Source of the DNA: Raphanus sativus
Taxonomy: Eukaryota > Streptophyta > Magnoliopsida > Brassicales > Brassicaceae
DNA length: 64,000 nt
Direction: 5' to 3'
Assembly (NCBI RefSeq): GCF_000801105.2
Contig: NC_079515.1
Span: 6,138,001 to 6,202,000, forward strand
In this document: positions 25,001 to 40,456 of the stretch, one piece after another
How positions within the stretch are numbered: the stretch's first letter is position 1
Layout of the letters: the number at the start of each line of letters is the position of its first letter
Made by a program: the position numbers and the translations under genes
Notes under the pieces: model-generated
Seen by the model: the letters and a program-made list of their open reading frames with translations, nothing else
Told to the model about the DNA's origin: nothing
The model's database searches: none

Positions 25001-28000
25001 CATTCTGATACTTCATTTGATATCGTGAGTTCCATCTTATTTCTATTACTAGGTCTCCTGGGTTTTGTCAAAGTATTTGATTAAAAGTTATGGTATCAAC
25101 ATTACAGTCTGGAATATTTTTAAGTCGAACTAATTGATTCTACTAACAAATCGCAATGCTGTGAATGGCTTTAAGCTATTTAAAATCATCTATCACGGTC
25201 CCAACAGCTGTTCTTCTTCTAGGAGGCTGCCTCTTCGCCTGTAAGTTATTGATCACATGATACACAAGATTCTAAACTGAAAACCTATGTTGGCCTACTT
25301 CCTTACTAAATCACCAAAGACGAGAGTTCTTGGCGATACCATAGGACTTGGCTCTGCCTTTCTTTTCTCTTTGGTCTTTGGTAAGCTCCCCTTGGGAAGA
25401 AGATAACGCTGTCTTTCATGTATATGTCCAAAAGTGTGTCAAAATCTAATTCCATCGGACATAATTTGCTGTTTTTTCTACGACTTTCTTGCAGGGTTTC
25501 GCTTGGCATCTTCCCGAAAACTGGTCCCAGCAGGCCTCAGCATGTCGTTCTTTGTAATGGTGCATAAGCTCGATAGTTTAACCTGTGGCTGTATCCGGCT
25601 TTGCTATGTTGTTGCCTCTGCTATAGCCTGATGAGCATAGCCCTTTAGCCAAATAGAAATTCCTAAAATCATGTATCAAACACAAAGTTTTGCTTTTGCC
25701 CACACCCCAATAAGTGTGTATGCAGAGTAAATATTGATAATCAAACACAGATGCATTTTCTTTACAGCCAAAGTTTGATAAAACACAGCCGAAAGTTTGT
25801 AGTTATTTGATCGTTAACGAACCATGTTGTAAGAAAAAATTGAATATATATGTGACCAACTCTTTGAATAACAAAAGTTTCTCTTTAAGGTACATGTATG
25901 TGAAATTTTAGAAATAATATTATAAATATTTGGAGATTAAGAAGGCAACAAAATTTCAGAATAATAATAAATTATATTGTGATATGCATTATATTTATGA
26001 AATATAACATATATAGAAATTTAATATTTGTTGGTTGTTATATTTCGATCTGTATTTTTAGACTATTTCTAGGTTGAATAATATAATAGTTTTTAATGTA
26101 AAAACAACCATATATATAATTATGTAATACACAAACTTAATAAAATAAACATCAATTAAATAATAATTTTAATTTAGAAATGTCTATAGTGTTAATTTAT
26201 AATTCTTATCCCATAATCATATTATAATGCTTCTATGTTGGACTATTATATAAAACAAAGTTTCTAATGGTATAGCTACAATTCATTTTTAAATTATTTT
26301 CTCTACCAGAAAATATCACAACTTGAAAATTTTAATATTTTAAATTAAAATATTAATTATATAATTTTTAAATAAATCAAAATTTACTTCCCAATATTTT
26401 GGATTCGCTATTTAATATTTACGACATATAACATATATATAACTTCTGTGTGTAGTTAGATAAAAGACATATTAAAATACAAAACACATTTCAAAAATTT
26501 TAATTACGAAAACAGTATTACATCATTCTAGATAAAAAAGTAGGAGTTTAACGACAAAGAGAAGAAAGCCTATTCTAACGTATTTTTGTCTTCTTCAGCT
26601 GAATGACTATTTAATACTATTTTTAAATAGCATAAATTTTCGCTATCTTGATTTAAAAATTAGAAAGTAATAAAATTGAGAAAATAATGTAGAAAAGAAT
26701 TGAAATATTAGAATAAAATTGGGGGAAATTAAATTTTCTTAAAAATATAAAAATACAACTAAATAAAAGTTAAAACCAAACCATTTAAATAATAATTAAA
26801 ATAAAAGTTGAACAAATTAAATTGTGTTTAATAGTTGTATCAGTTCCTTAAAAACAAATTTGAAGAAAAATAATTAATACACTTAATATCTATCAAAATA
26901 ATACACTCCCTAAAATTAATTAACTATAGACAAAACAAAAAAAATAATCAATAGCGCACCACTTCTATATATCGTTTTTCAGCATTCATTCATAATAAAC
27001 TAGAATCTATAAAAGATAACATTAGGCAAAAAAACATCAAAAATTGAAAAACTAACCACAAATCAAACATAAACCACAAATACGAAAAAGTTTATGAAAT
27101 AATTTAAATAGAAAAAAACATGAATAATGAGTAATATGTGCAGAATACTAAAAAATGATCACATAGCATTTGAGGAATAATAATATATAAAAAAACATTT
27201 TCATTTTAGTAAACAGAAAATATCCTAAAGTAAAAAAGGAAGAAACAACAATAAATCAAACAATCCCTATTTTGTCCTAACAGATATGTCAAATTTTTAT
27301 GTCAAACTTTTATGCGAAAGACGATGGTATCAATATCAAAAAATTAACCAATCATAAGTTAACATTTCCATATGATAAATAAAGAATCCAAAGAAATATA
27401 ACATCAAATATTATGTTAATAGAATTTAATATTTTTATTTATATACTATTTTTTATTTAATTTTTACTTAATATTCTCATATTTTAATATCTATATTCTC
27501 ATATCAGAATTTCTCATTACTATCTTTAATTTATTTTTACTTTGCTTTAACTAAAAACAAACCAAGAACCATCGTATACTTTTTGATTTATATGATTTTA
27601 ACCAAACTAAAACTGAAATATACCTGTAGCCCGAAAAATTTAATTAAAACAAAAAAATCAGAACAATGTTTAGTTTGGTTTGCTTGACCAATCCCTTATT
27701 CTTTTTTGTCAACTACCTCCACATTTTAGTTTATATACTTGGAATTCATTTTATGTTACAGATTATTAAAATTAAGTTTACTAAATTCAATTTTACACCA
27801 GCAATCATATTAAACAGTATCTATTCCAGTATTGAGAAATTGATTTTACATTAATAACATAATCTTTCTATCGGAACATTCGCATTAATAACATGATCTT
27901 TAATGATATTTCAGTGCATTATTAGAGAATTATTTTCTTCCTATTCATTTATTTATGATACGATATATATTTTCCAATCAAGATGATTTAATCCACATCC

Positions 28001-28115
28001 AAAATAAAAACATTTCAAATTAATTATACTAAAAAACAAAATTAAGTATAATATAAAATGCAACATTTCACCTAGACATAAAAATATCAAATTTTAAAAT
28101 ATATAAACTGCGCAT
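22030..28115 (+). mobile_element. Degenerate plus-strand Helitron with captured gene pieces
   Basis: The left end is TCTATACTATACTAAAAGG at 22030, preceded by A. It is followed within ~100 bp by a CTTCAATCTGCCATGTCA-type block, the usual 5' terminus of Brassicaceae Helitrons. The interior contains spliceable gene-like segments (24714-25620) and a very AT-rich right half (25.8-28.1 kb). The best right-end candidate is a decayed hairpin CTGCGCATAGCACGA near 28085-28115 followed by AATCTCTAA, which resembles a mutated CCGCGC..GCGCGG...CTAG end. The 5' end is convincing and the 3' end is uncertain. No RepHel protein was seen, so it is non-autonomous. Confidence 0.5.
24714..25631 (+). pseudogene. 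Exon-like pieces of a Tmem14/FAX-like gene inside the Helitron
   Basis: Exon A, 24714-24783 (ATG, MSRRSRPQFNLIRRKQLSF...), ends at a GTAAGT donor. Exon B, 24870-25024, joins in phase (KVCTEKTNYEGRDPEKDNTG...NEHHHHRRHHSDTSFDI) and ends at GTGAGT. Downstream come TVPTAVLLLGGCLFA (about 25196-25240), VLGDTIGLGSAFLFSLVFG and RLASSRKLVPAGLSMSFF (from about 25500). The last motifs resemble Tmem14-type membrane proteins, which include the plant FATTY ACID EXPORT family. I could not find clean acceptors for every downstream junction, so it is probably a broken captured copy. The first two exons are unassigned; linking them to the Tmem14 part is inference. Confidence 0.45.
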
Positions 28116-29145
28116 AGCACGATGAGAATCTCTAACAGTGAGATTTTACTTTGACAATTTAATCAAATACGTCAAGCATTTCAAAAGACGAATACAGTGT
28201 CAACCAAAGAATTATCTCAACCGCAGTTTTACCTATTCAACGAAACAAAAAATATGAAGACAAATCAAAGCTATTGAGAAAAAAAAATCCAACGTCTGTC
28301 TTTTCCTTTTCTTCCTGTCCCACCACATAATGTATTATGATTCGGCATTAATAAGTGCATCCAAATCTATTTTCACCTATTTCTTTAAAAGAATTATATA
28401 TCCAATTACGAAAAAACTTTTGAAAAGATCTACATCCAATCAAAACTTAATTAAACGTACCAAATAATTCTTAATATTATTATAATACCTCATCTTAAAC
28501 ATAAATTATTTACAAAGACTCTAGTGTAAATAAAAGGTGAAACTAATGGGATTTGTAGAAAAAGATTATCAAACGAAACATTCTGTTCACTTTTTCACTA
28601 ATGACATCATGATAGTTCCCTCCACTAGGGAGATTCCGATAAGTATTTGCATCAATGAAGAACAAATATATCAAAAGCTTTATAATGAGAAAAAAATGAG
28701 TGAATTAAATAAGACAGATTAGAAGAAGAAAAAGATTAAGCATTGATAGCTGCAGAAGATTTGACTGATATGAATCTCATTACTTCCACCAATTGAAACA
28801 TCTCATTCCTTGTTCAATTCCTAAAACAAGCAAAACCAGAACGACTACTCATTACCATAAGAAAAACAATGATTCACAAAGCATGTTTTCTCTGTTTTTT
28901 TGTTTAAATATAAAAGCATGTTTTTTACTCCTTATACATTATACGAGACGCACGACAAATATACCTACGTCACAAGAAACAATCACTTCTCAATGTATCA
29001 TCCTCAAGACAAACCATCAAATTTTTAACATCACATCGGATAAGTAGTATCACTTGAAACTAAACAAACTCACAACTGCCCACATGAATATGGTTTCCAA
29101 CTCTCGAAGCCTAAACGTATCTTGCTGTGAAAGTATGACATGTTT
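28116..29145. other. AT-rich spacer before the DUF1218 gene
   Basis: No gene recognised. Short open frames at 28.5-29.0 kb are AT-rich with no motif. The right end includes the presumed 3' UTR of the minus-strand DUF1218 gene. Confidence 0.4.
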
Positions 29146-30060
29146 TTAGTAGGACGGATTCTGGTAAGCATCTCTAGCACGAGAGTAGCAAACGTAATAG
29201 AACTGAGAGACGATGGCGGTGAAGAGGGTAAAAGCAGCACCGGCTGCAAACACTCCTTTCCTTATAACTTCACAGCTCGGCGGGTTATCGATGTTCCACA
29301 TCTTCCTGTATTTCGTGTGGTACGCGTTTCTGATTGATGCCGCAAGCAAACATACCTCAGCGACCAGGAAGAATACCCTGCAGCAACACAACAGTAATAA
29401 AAAATGATCAAACCACAATCTGAATGTAAAAGACTTTATCTATTGGGAAGACTTGTTGGTACCAGCAAATGAGGAAGAGAAGGAGGGCACAAGCTCTTGA
29501 ACCGCCGGGGTTTAGGGACCTCCCACAGCAGAAGCAGCGGCTAGCACTCATAATAAGGACTTGGCTTATAAAGAGGAGAAGGAATGCACCAGCTCCATAG
29601 CTCGTAGCAATGTCCGTGCCGTACACGCAGTACTCATATGTCTTCTCAGTGTCCGTTACAACCTTCCCCTGTCAAAACAATGCCCTATTTTCTTTTATAA
29701 ACCGCGTTAAAGAACATCAAGAAAACTCCGCAGCGCCAATTCATACTATTAAGAATTTTTAAGTTCTGCAGAAAATTCTAGGTCATGAATTAAAATCATT
29801 CATCTAAAAATGATACAGTTCTCTATTACACTTGGCATTTAACGCTTTCTTGAATAGGGAACGAACAAAGGCTGTGAAGTTTCAAGAACTACTTAGTCGA
29901 GAAATAATCAAGATGAGCTAAACCACAACCTATCAAGTAAGGTGCGAAGAAGAGAGGGTATGGGACTTACGACACTTCTTCTCTGCTCGGCGGCAATGGC
30001 TAAACCAACGGCGACGAGATCGAGGATGAACACAATTATGACTACAAGCTTCGAAGCCAT
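29146..30060 (-). CDS. DUF1218 four-helix membrane protein
   Basis: Three minus-strand exons, 30060-29971, 29668-29463 and 29377-29146, join in frame to 175 aa, the length I recall for Arabidopsis At3g15480. An N-terminal signal-anchor-like helix (residues ~4-23, KLVVIIVFILDLVAVGLA) is followed by three more hydrophobic segments at ~51-72, ~89-113 and ~139-162. A Cys-rich loop, CFCCGR (75-80), lies between helices 2 and 3, with the conserved short motifs YCVYGTDIA and NPPSCEVIRKG. DUF1218 proteins such as MWL1/2 and the DEAL/VCC group act at the plasma membrane or ER in lignin, vascular or leaf-symmetry control. Which role applies here cannot be read from the sequence. It is divergent from the IST1-like gene. 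Confidence 0.93.
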
Positions 30061-30713
30061 TGGTGATTTTCTCAGAGCTCACTCTCTTTCTCTCAAAGTA
30101 GCTTTCTGATGAGTTGATCTTTCTTTCTTTCTTTTGAAGGTAGCAACCAAGATTGACAATAAATGTTGTTTGTTTAGTAAAACAAATGGAGTTATAAGAA
30201 TGATTAGAGAATGAAAAGTCGGCAAGATTTGTAACGTTTTAGAAAAATTATACTATGGATTAGTTAAGAGGTCGCAGTCTCTTTCACCGAGAAAAAATTG
30301 AGTGGTTTACATCTAACCCGCCTCAGCTGGCGACTGCTGTATACTACGCGTCGGTTTTACCGGCAACTGGTACTTCCGGTTTGTCGGTTGTCTTTTCAGA
30401 TAATATGGCCAATAAATATATAGACCAACAAAGATTGCTGGTTGGTCGATACGCTTCCGCTTTGCAATTAAATTAGTCACTGCACGCATAATGATGATCT
30501 TTGTCTTCTTCCTTATGGTTTTAAGCACCCTTAAATAGTATTGATAGCCTTTTCACGCATTAATCTTCATCCTTTTTTATATTCTTACTCTGTGATATAG
30601 CATTGGTTTATAATACTTCATATAAGGCCCATATTGCTACGATAATTGGGCTTGCCTCTCTGATCACGAATAGAAAATTCATATCTCTTGAGGAAAAGAA
30701 AAAGAGTTATATT
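30061..30713. other. Divergent promoter of the DUF1218 gene (left half)
   Basis: Upstream of the DUF1218 ATG there is a CT-rich leader (30081-30132). No gene was recognised. The region ends at the MITE insertion. Confidence 0.4.
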
Positions 30714-31605
30714 GGCTTTGATTGGTGACATGAGTTAGAGTTGATTAAGTTTGATTTAGGAGTGTAACTCAAAAATGTTACCAATCATGAGTTAGGCTTT
30801 GATTGGTGACATGAGTTAGAGTTGATTAAGTTTGATTTAGGAGTGTAACTCAAAAATGTTACCAATCATGAGTTAGTTTTAATTTTCTGAGTTAATGCTT
30901 GAGTTAGAGTGTGTTATTATTGAGTTACAATTTTGACTTACCCCTTTGAAAAAGATGATAACTCAACTCTTAATTCAACATCAAACAAAATTCAATGTAT
31001 TAGAAGTTGAGTTAAGAAATTTTTTGTGTTATGTTAGTTATCCTACGTTTATTTTAGTTTTTAACAATTTAAATTTTTTTAATGCACCCACTATCTCACG
31101 TTAAGGTGTTGGAATTCATAAAATGTTTTCAAAAAACCTAAATACTTATTTACTCACTAGTCAAAAGATGTTTATAAACAATTATTTCTATTTGAATTAG
31201 TAAAACAAAAATATTCATATTATTTTAGTTGCTAATTCTGTTTAATGGCTAAAAATTTACAAACATAAAATTTTATATATAAATATATAGGTATTTTTAG
31301 AATATACAAAAAGTATATTTCCTTCATTTTTAATATAATATATTTTGTTTTTGTAAATTAGTTTATCAAATTTATAAAAAACGTTATTATTATTGTATTC
31401 ATTATTTGTAAAATTATACATACTACAATTTATACATCAAAAATGTTACCAATCAAAATTTTTAAAATTATAATAACTCATATTTTTACTGCGAACTCAC
31501 TACATAAATCTACCGTTTATACCACATAATTTTTACTGCGAATTACATCAGATCATAACTTTTATTGTAACTCAACTCTAATTCAACATATCACCAATCG
31601 GAGCC
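30714..31605. mobile_element. MITE with tandemly duplicated end
   Basis: The terminal inverted repeats are GGCTTTGATTGGTGACATG at the left and the complement of ATATCACCAATCGGAGCC at the right. A 3-bp ATT direct repeat (30711-30713, 31606-31608) flanks the ends. The ends and the 3-bp duplication suggest a PIF/Harbinger-type MITE, though ATT is not the canonical TTA/TAA. The first 81 bp (30714-30794) are repeated perfectly at 30795-30875. No coding sequence. It lies in the divergent promoter of the DUF1218 and IST1-like genes. Confidence 0.6.
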
Positions 31606-32234
31606 ATTTTGCTTACCCAAACAAAGAAAACTTACTATGTATACATCTATCGGACCATTAGTTTCTATAACTGTTAAGATTTAGATACAGTCAATAAATT
31701 TTGTTTTCTACAGTCTTTAATCTTTTTGTTTGTTTTGAAGAGTAGATTGATTTAGTTTCCTTTTTAATTGGATAGAAATCATAGAATAGATGTATATCAT
31801 ATGATTATGACGATTGTTAGATTTCATTAATTCGTCTAATTTTTTTTTTTAATTCGTCTAATTAAAATTTGATATCTTCATTTTAAGAGAAAAAAACAAA
31901 CAAACGACGATTGAATTGCCGCAGGTAGATGAAACTCATGGTATGCTTTTTGAGTTCCTCTTATCAGTGAAGTTACGAATGTCGATGGATCATCTATTAA
32001 AAGTTTTAAACATGGAACCTTATTAAATCCATTTGGATTTTCATATTCCCTTTTGGAAAACAAGACGGGTCTCATCAGATTTAATACCACAAGTATATCC
32101 TAATACTAATGGTTTTTTAATTACCACTTTTTAAGGGTAATATATATATAATATATTTTCTTTTAAGGATATTAACATCTCATTACTCGATCTTTCTTGA
32201 AGGACTCTCTTCAGCTTCCACAACGAGGAAAAGA
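31606..32234. other. Upstream region of the IST1-like gene
   Basis: AT-rich, with a (TA)n-like run at 32141-32156 that could serve as TATA. No gene recognised. Confidence 0.35.
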
Positions 32235-33263
32235 ATGATGTTTGCCAAGAACACAGAACCGGGATGCTATTGCAATGTTTTTGCTGTTTGGTTTCGCTCT
32301 TCAAAATGGCAAAAAGCTTCAAAGTGGTAAGAAACAAAGTTTACTTGCGTTACAAGGTAATGATTATATGATTTTGGTTCAAGTCCTTAACTAATATGAT
32401 GTCTTATTTGTAGCAAACTCCATATCCAGAATCTGCTATGTTCTGTCAAGGTGCAACGGACACGAACAGAGTGTATGGCTCGACAGTCCCGGTCCGATAT
32501 AGCTCAACTCGTTCCTTACGGCCGCTTTCGTGAAGCACTTCCTAAGGTAATATAATCTTACTCGCCATGTAAATTTGCTTATTTCACAATATACACAGCA
32601 GTATGAGAATAATCTCGATGATCGCTACTTGCCTTCTTTGTTAAAGTTCCCTTAAATATATCTTGTTTTTAAAAAAAAAATTTAAAATTGAAATCGTAGG
32701 CGAAGCAATTCTATGAAGATGAGAGAAGGCTATTGGCATATGATCAGGTCAAGTACTTGTGCACAACCATACTACAGAGTTTTTCTCCTCTAATCCATCA
32801 AAGGTAATTTGTTCTTGATAACCACACTGTTTCTTTTAAAAAGTTTAATAGTTCCAGAACCTAACGTTACTTATGTTTCTCTCTCGCCAGCGATGTTCAT
32901 CTCTTAGCGGATGAAACGAAAGAAGCAATGGCCGGACTGATATTTGCCGCATCAAGAATCGGCGAGCTTAAGGAGCTTCAAATCATAAGGAGCCTGTTTG
33001 TTCAAAGATTTGGGCAGAAGTTTGACAAAGACTCTGTAGATTTGCGTCCAGGAAACCTAGTGAGTTCAGAAATAGTTAAGATTCTAGACACAAATATGCC
33101 GCAAGATGCAATTAGTCCAGAGATCATAATGGGTATTTCACAAAAGTACCAAACCAACTTCATTACATCCGTGGATTTAATAACGGAAGGTTCAGCTCCA
33201 CGTACTAATCATGGCATTGCGGATTCTGATCGGCGAAGCAAGAGAAACGAAAAACGTTTGTAA
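32235..33263 (+). CDS. IST1-like ESCRT-III-associated protein (Vps4 regulator family)
   Basis: Four exons, 32235-32326, 32414-32546, 32700-32803 and 32891-33263, join in frame to 233 aa. The first intron uses the donor TG|GTAAGA, which restores the family motif WQKASKCK. The IST1 helical core is recognisable: RQSRSDIAQLVPYGRFREAL (residues ~54-73), KAKQFYEDERRLLAYDQVKY, ADETKEAMAGLIFAASRIGE, LKELQIIRSLFVQRFGQKF, and the domain ends around residue 203. IST1 proteins bind ESCRT-III and VPS4 and regulate sorting at multivesicular endosomes. This one is short and basic at its tail (SDRRSKRNEKRL) with no obvious MIM motif. Some N-terminal positions are diverged (KLHIQNLLCSVKVQRTRTEC). The position matches At3g15490. 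Two adjacent ATGs exist; I chose the first. Confidence 0.85.
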
Positions 33264-33636
33264 GGAGAAAAGAGAGTTATGAAGGATGATCACAAGTTTC
33301 TGCACGCAAATCGTAGAGAGTCTAAAGGAAAAGATCAGTCATCCTTCATGAGATAAAAGGTTGATTGTGTTTGTGGTTTTGTTTTGATGTTTCCACTAAA
33401 ACTCTAGTATGCTGTCTTGCTTAACTTATCTGGCGATATCATACATTGTTTATATTTAGAATCATCTTTTGTTCTTATTGCGAGTGAAACTATTGAGTTG
33501 AAAGATTTCTTTGACATAAATTTTGTGGCTATTGCTGATTAAACGTATAAGAAGTATGATGACGCAGTGTGCCAGTGTGTATATGTATTATTGTGTTGAA
33601 AAGGTATTTGGTTTGTCATTGTAAATACTATTGTAA
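33264..33636. other. IST1-like gene 3' UTR and spacer
   Basis: No gene seen. This is presumed 3' UTR up to the Helitron 3' terminus at 33637. Confidence 0.4.
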
Positions 33637-33648
33637 CTAGGTAGTAAC

Positions 33649-33663
33649 CCGCGCCTTGCGCGG
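33649..33663 (-). terminator. Helitron 3' rolling-circle termination hairpin
   Basis: Perfect 6-bp stem CCGCGC / GCGCGG with a 3-base loop, directly inside the CTAG terminus. In Helitrons this hairpin marks the end of rolling-circle transfer; it is not a transcription terminator. Confidence 0.8.
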
Positions 33664-33774
33664 AATGAGATGGTTAGATAAGCAATTTTTCGAAAATATT
33701 AGAAAGTATATATATATAGTTTGGAATTTGGGTTTTGTGTGTTTATCTTACTCTCGAACTCAATTTGTTTATCT

Positions 33775-33943
<169 letters not shown>

Positions 33944-34014
33944 ATTTTCAGTATTGATGAGTGTTTTTAAAAAATAAGATTAAAGATTTTAACATATTTT
34001 TATTTAAAACATAC

Positions 34015-34054
34015 GAATCGTATTAATGCCCGCACACGGGCATTAATACGATTC
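34015..34054. repeat. Perfect 18-bp palindrome inside the Helitron
   Basis: The left arm 34015-34032 (GAATCGTATTAATGCCCG) and right arm 34037-34054 are perfect reverse complements around a CACA loop. The core GCCCG..CGGGC resembles a Helitron 3' hairpin. Related single-arm words recur at about 34331-34352 and 34549-34572. Confidence 0.75.
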
Positions 34055-34711
34055 TTATGTTTTATGTATAAATATTATTTAATATTCTAATCAAATGTTT
34101 TATGTATTATTAAAACTAAATTTGGGTCTTCAGATGTTTTATGTATTATTTAATATAATATATGTATTATTCAAATACAATTCATATGTTTATGTATTAC
34201 TAAAACTAAATTTTGTTCTCCATTCAGTTTTTGTGGTTCAAAACTATAAGCATTTTAGACATTACTTAATTCAATATACTTTGAGGTTTTAAATTATTAT
34301 CATATACTTTGAAATATGAAATAATAATCATGCATGTGCGGGGCATCGATATGATTTATATATTTGCATGTATAAGCTATTATTATTAGTGCTAAGTGGA
34401 TCATAATTATATTTCACTCTTATATCACTTCTCACACGTTGTATCTTTGTATCTTACTCATTTAGGTTTATTCACATATAAGTCTCTTTCTCTCTCATGA
34501 TAAACATTTTAGTTTTTTGAAAAGGATAAAAAGGTAATTACGATCATATCATGCGTGCGGGCATTCATATGATTCATATATTACCCGTCTAGCTATTAGT
34601 ATAAATATAAGTAGATTGTAATTCTTTCTTAATCTCTATGTATCATTATGTCTAATTTCATATAACTACATGTTATGTTTATTATTATAAGTGCATAAGT
34701 GGATCGTAGTA

Positions 34712-34763
<52 letters not shown>

Positions 34764-34776
34764 TCTCTCTCTCTCT

Positions 34777-38101
<3,325 letters not shown>

Positions 38102-38693
38102 CTTCATCTCTCTCTGTTTTTAATAAAGTAATTATAGTGTTTTAGTTTATATAGTTGCAATATTATTGCTAATAAGAAAGGAAATACGAAAGTAAATGCA
38201 AAATTAGATTATGTTAAATAGATATCTTATAAGGTCGAAGTTTAGATATTTAACTTTTTTTACATATTTGAGACTTGGTAAGCAAGAAAAATATTTAGTA
38301 GGTAAATATGGTAAGCAAGAACAAAAATTTATATTTTTTTTACTGATTCAATTCGATGCATACAACGTTACATGCATAACGCAAGCCTTCCTTTGAACGC
38401 AAGCAACTTTACATGCACAACGCAAAACTATTGTTATACCATAGCAGCAAATGTTTGATCACAATGCAAGACTTCCTTTGAATCGCGTATGGCTTATCAC
38501 CAACGCAGCAAACGAACCCGAGTATAGTCTTGTAAGATATAATGAAAACTGAAACCCGAGTAATATCTTATTTTCAAGATCGTTTTACCAGTTTCAGAGC
38601 AATCACCTTGTCAAATTATGAGACCGTCGTCGGCATTATCAAATGTCTAAGGGTTTTATTTTTTTTATGGAGTTTAAGATACGTCGACCCTTA

Positions 38694-38942
38694 ACGCAAC
38701 TTATATAATATACTCGGGACTGATGTTTGCTCGTCCCTTAGCTCTCCCATAGCTCTCCTTGTTTGCTCGTCCCTTAACGCAACTTATATAATATACTCGG
38801 GACTGATGTTTGCTCGTCCCTTAGCTCTCCCATAGCTCTCCTTGTTTGCTCGTCCTTTAACGCAACTTATATAATATACTCGGACTGATGTTTGCTCGTC
38901 CCTTAGCTCTCTCATAGCTCTCCTTGTTTGCTCGTCCCTTAG
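38694..38942. repeat. 83-bp minisatellite, three copies
   Basis: Units begin at ACGCAACTTATATAATATAC at 38694, 38777 and 38860, an 83-bp period with only a few differences between copies. Each contains TTTGCTCGTCCCTTAGCTC twice-like sub-words. It lies in the 5' part of the minus-strand Helitron. Open frames across it are repeat artefacts. Confidence 0.9.
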
Positions 38943-39673
38943 CTCTCCCTGTTTACAAACGGCAAACTCATACGATTTCGCCTTCACAACTGAAGTTCAA
39001 GCCAGTTGTATGTTCTCCCTAACTTTTGTCATCCTCGTCTACGCTAAGGGCTGCCTCATCGATCTCGAACTCAAGAAGACGCGACAGAAGACGACAAGAA
39101 AGACTCGGATCCTTGAATCGTCGAGATTGAAGGATCCTCAAAGTGTTTCGCATGAAACCATTGGCAATGAAACACAAACTCAATCATTGGCAATGACACA
39201 CAAGAATCCTCAAAGTGTTTCGCATGAAAACATTGGCAGAAGACAGCAAGAATGAATCGGATCCATTGGCAATGTGCTGCTCGGGATCCATTGACAATGT
39301 TTCGCATGAATGAAAAAAAAAATGGGTTATGTTTCTTCTTATGGATCCAAATAAGAAACAAAGCAAAGAATTAAATGTTCCATTTTTCTTAAACTCCCTC
39401 ACAGAGTGACACGTGGATCCGAGCCTTCTCATGCATTTCTCACCAAAATCGTTTAAGGAAAGTCTAAAAAATGCAAAATCGTTTAAGGAAAGCCTTAAAA
39501 TGCTTCTCCTTTAATATATAGGGGATATTAAGTTTGAACTTGTAACTACATATTATAACCCTAAACGGCCACTCAAGCGAGCCATTAAACCCATGCGAGC
39601 CATCACATATTATATTTGTAACATTGTACAATATCATTTTATATTATTTAAACATCCATAAAATTCCAATTGT

Positions 39674-39731
39674 AGAGACCTGCGGTATGTGTTTCAAAAA
39701 AAAAAAAAAAAAAAAAGAGACCTGCGGTATG
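39674..39731 (+). mobile_element. 26-bp poly(A) retroinsertion with 16-bp TSD
   Basis: AGAGACCTGCGGTATG occurs at 39674-39689 and again at 39716-39731. Between them lies only TGTTTC followed by 20 A. A perfect 16-bp target duplication around a poly(A) tract is the mark of target-primed reverse transcription, so this is a nearly completely 5'-truncated LINE or SINE insertion. Confidence 0.75.
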
Positions 39732-39733
39732 CA

Positions 39734-40456
39734 GTAGGCCTGGGTGTTCAGGTACCCGTTGGCGTTCGAGTCGGATTTTTCGGATTTTCGGGTTTTCGGG
39801 TTTACGCTCCTAGGTCCCATAGTAAAATTTTCATTAGTACGGGTCGGGTTCGGATAATAACACTTCGGGTTCGGTTAAAAATTATATTGCGTCCTAAAAC
39901 CCATAAAGTAACCATATATCATTCGGGTTCGTTCGGTTATATCGGTTCGGTTCGGATATAACCAAAGTAAAAAAACAAAAAATTAAAGAAAAACATAAAG
40001 AAAAAACAACTAAATTAATAAAAACTAATCTATCACATATAAAATTGCTAAATAACAATAAAATGTTAAATCAGGCATGAAAACTAACATTATTTGTAAA
40101 CAATATACATTATATTATAGAGAGTAAACTTGTTATTCCAATGAACAAATTATAAATTACTTATTTATAACTAATTGTGTACTTAAAACATTTTTAATAT
40201 TGTTAATATTTATTATTATATATCATATTAAATTTAATAACTAATATATATATATATATTTCAAAATATTTATATTAACTATTAGTTTCGGGTTATCCAT
40301 TCGGGTTCGGTTAATAACACTTCGGGTTCAGATATTTTTTATACCATCTTACAAGACCCGTTCGGATATTTTTATATTTCGGGTCGGATAACGGGTCGGG
40401 TTTTTTGGTTCGGGTTCGGTTCGGATTTCGGATTCCGGATTTTATGCCCAGGCCTA
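39734..40456. mobile_element. Non-autonomous hAT-type element with perfect 8-bp TSD
   Basis: A 723-bp block is bounded by the 8-bp repeat GGTATGCA (39726-39733 and 40457-40464). Ends are TAGGCCTGGGTG and the complement of ATGCCCAGGCCTA. The interior is rich in TTCGGGTTCGG / TCGGATTTTCGGG with an AT-rich centre. No transposase. It is inserted in the second copy of the 16-bp duplication of the poly(A) insertion. Confidence 0.75.

Noticed and set aside
38784..38987. 67-codon repeat protein on the minus strand
   Set aside because: It is the 83-bp minisatellite translated; the 83-bp period shifts frame between copies.
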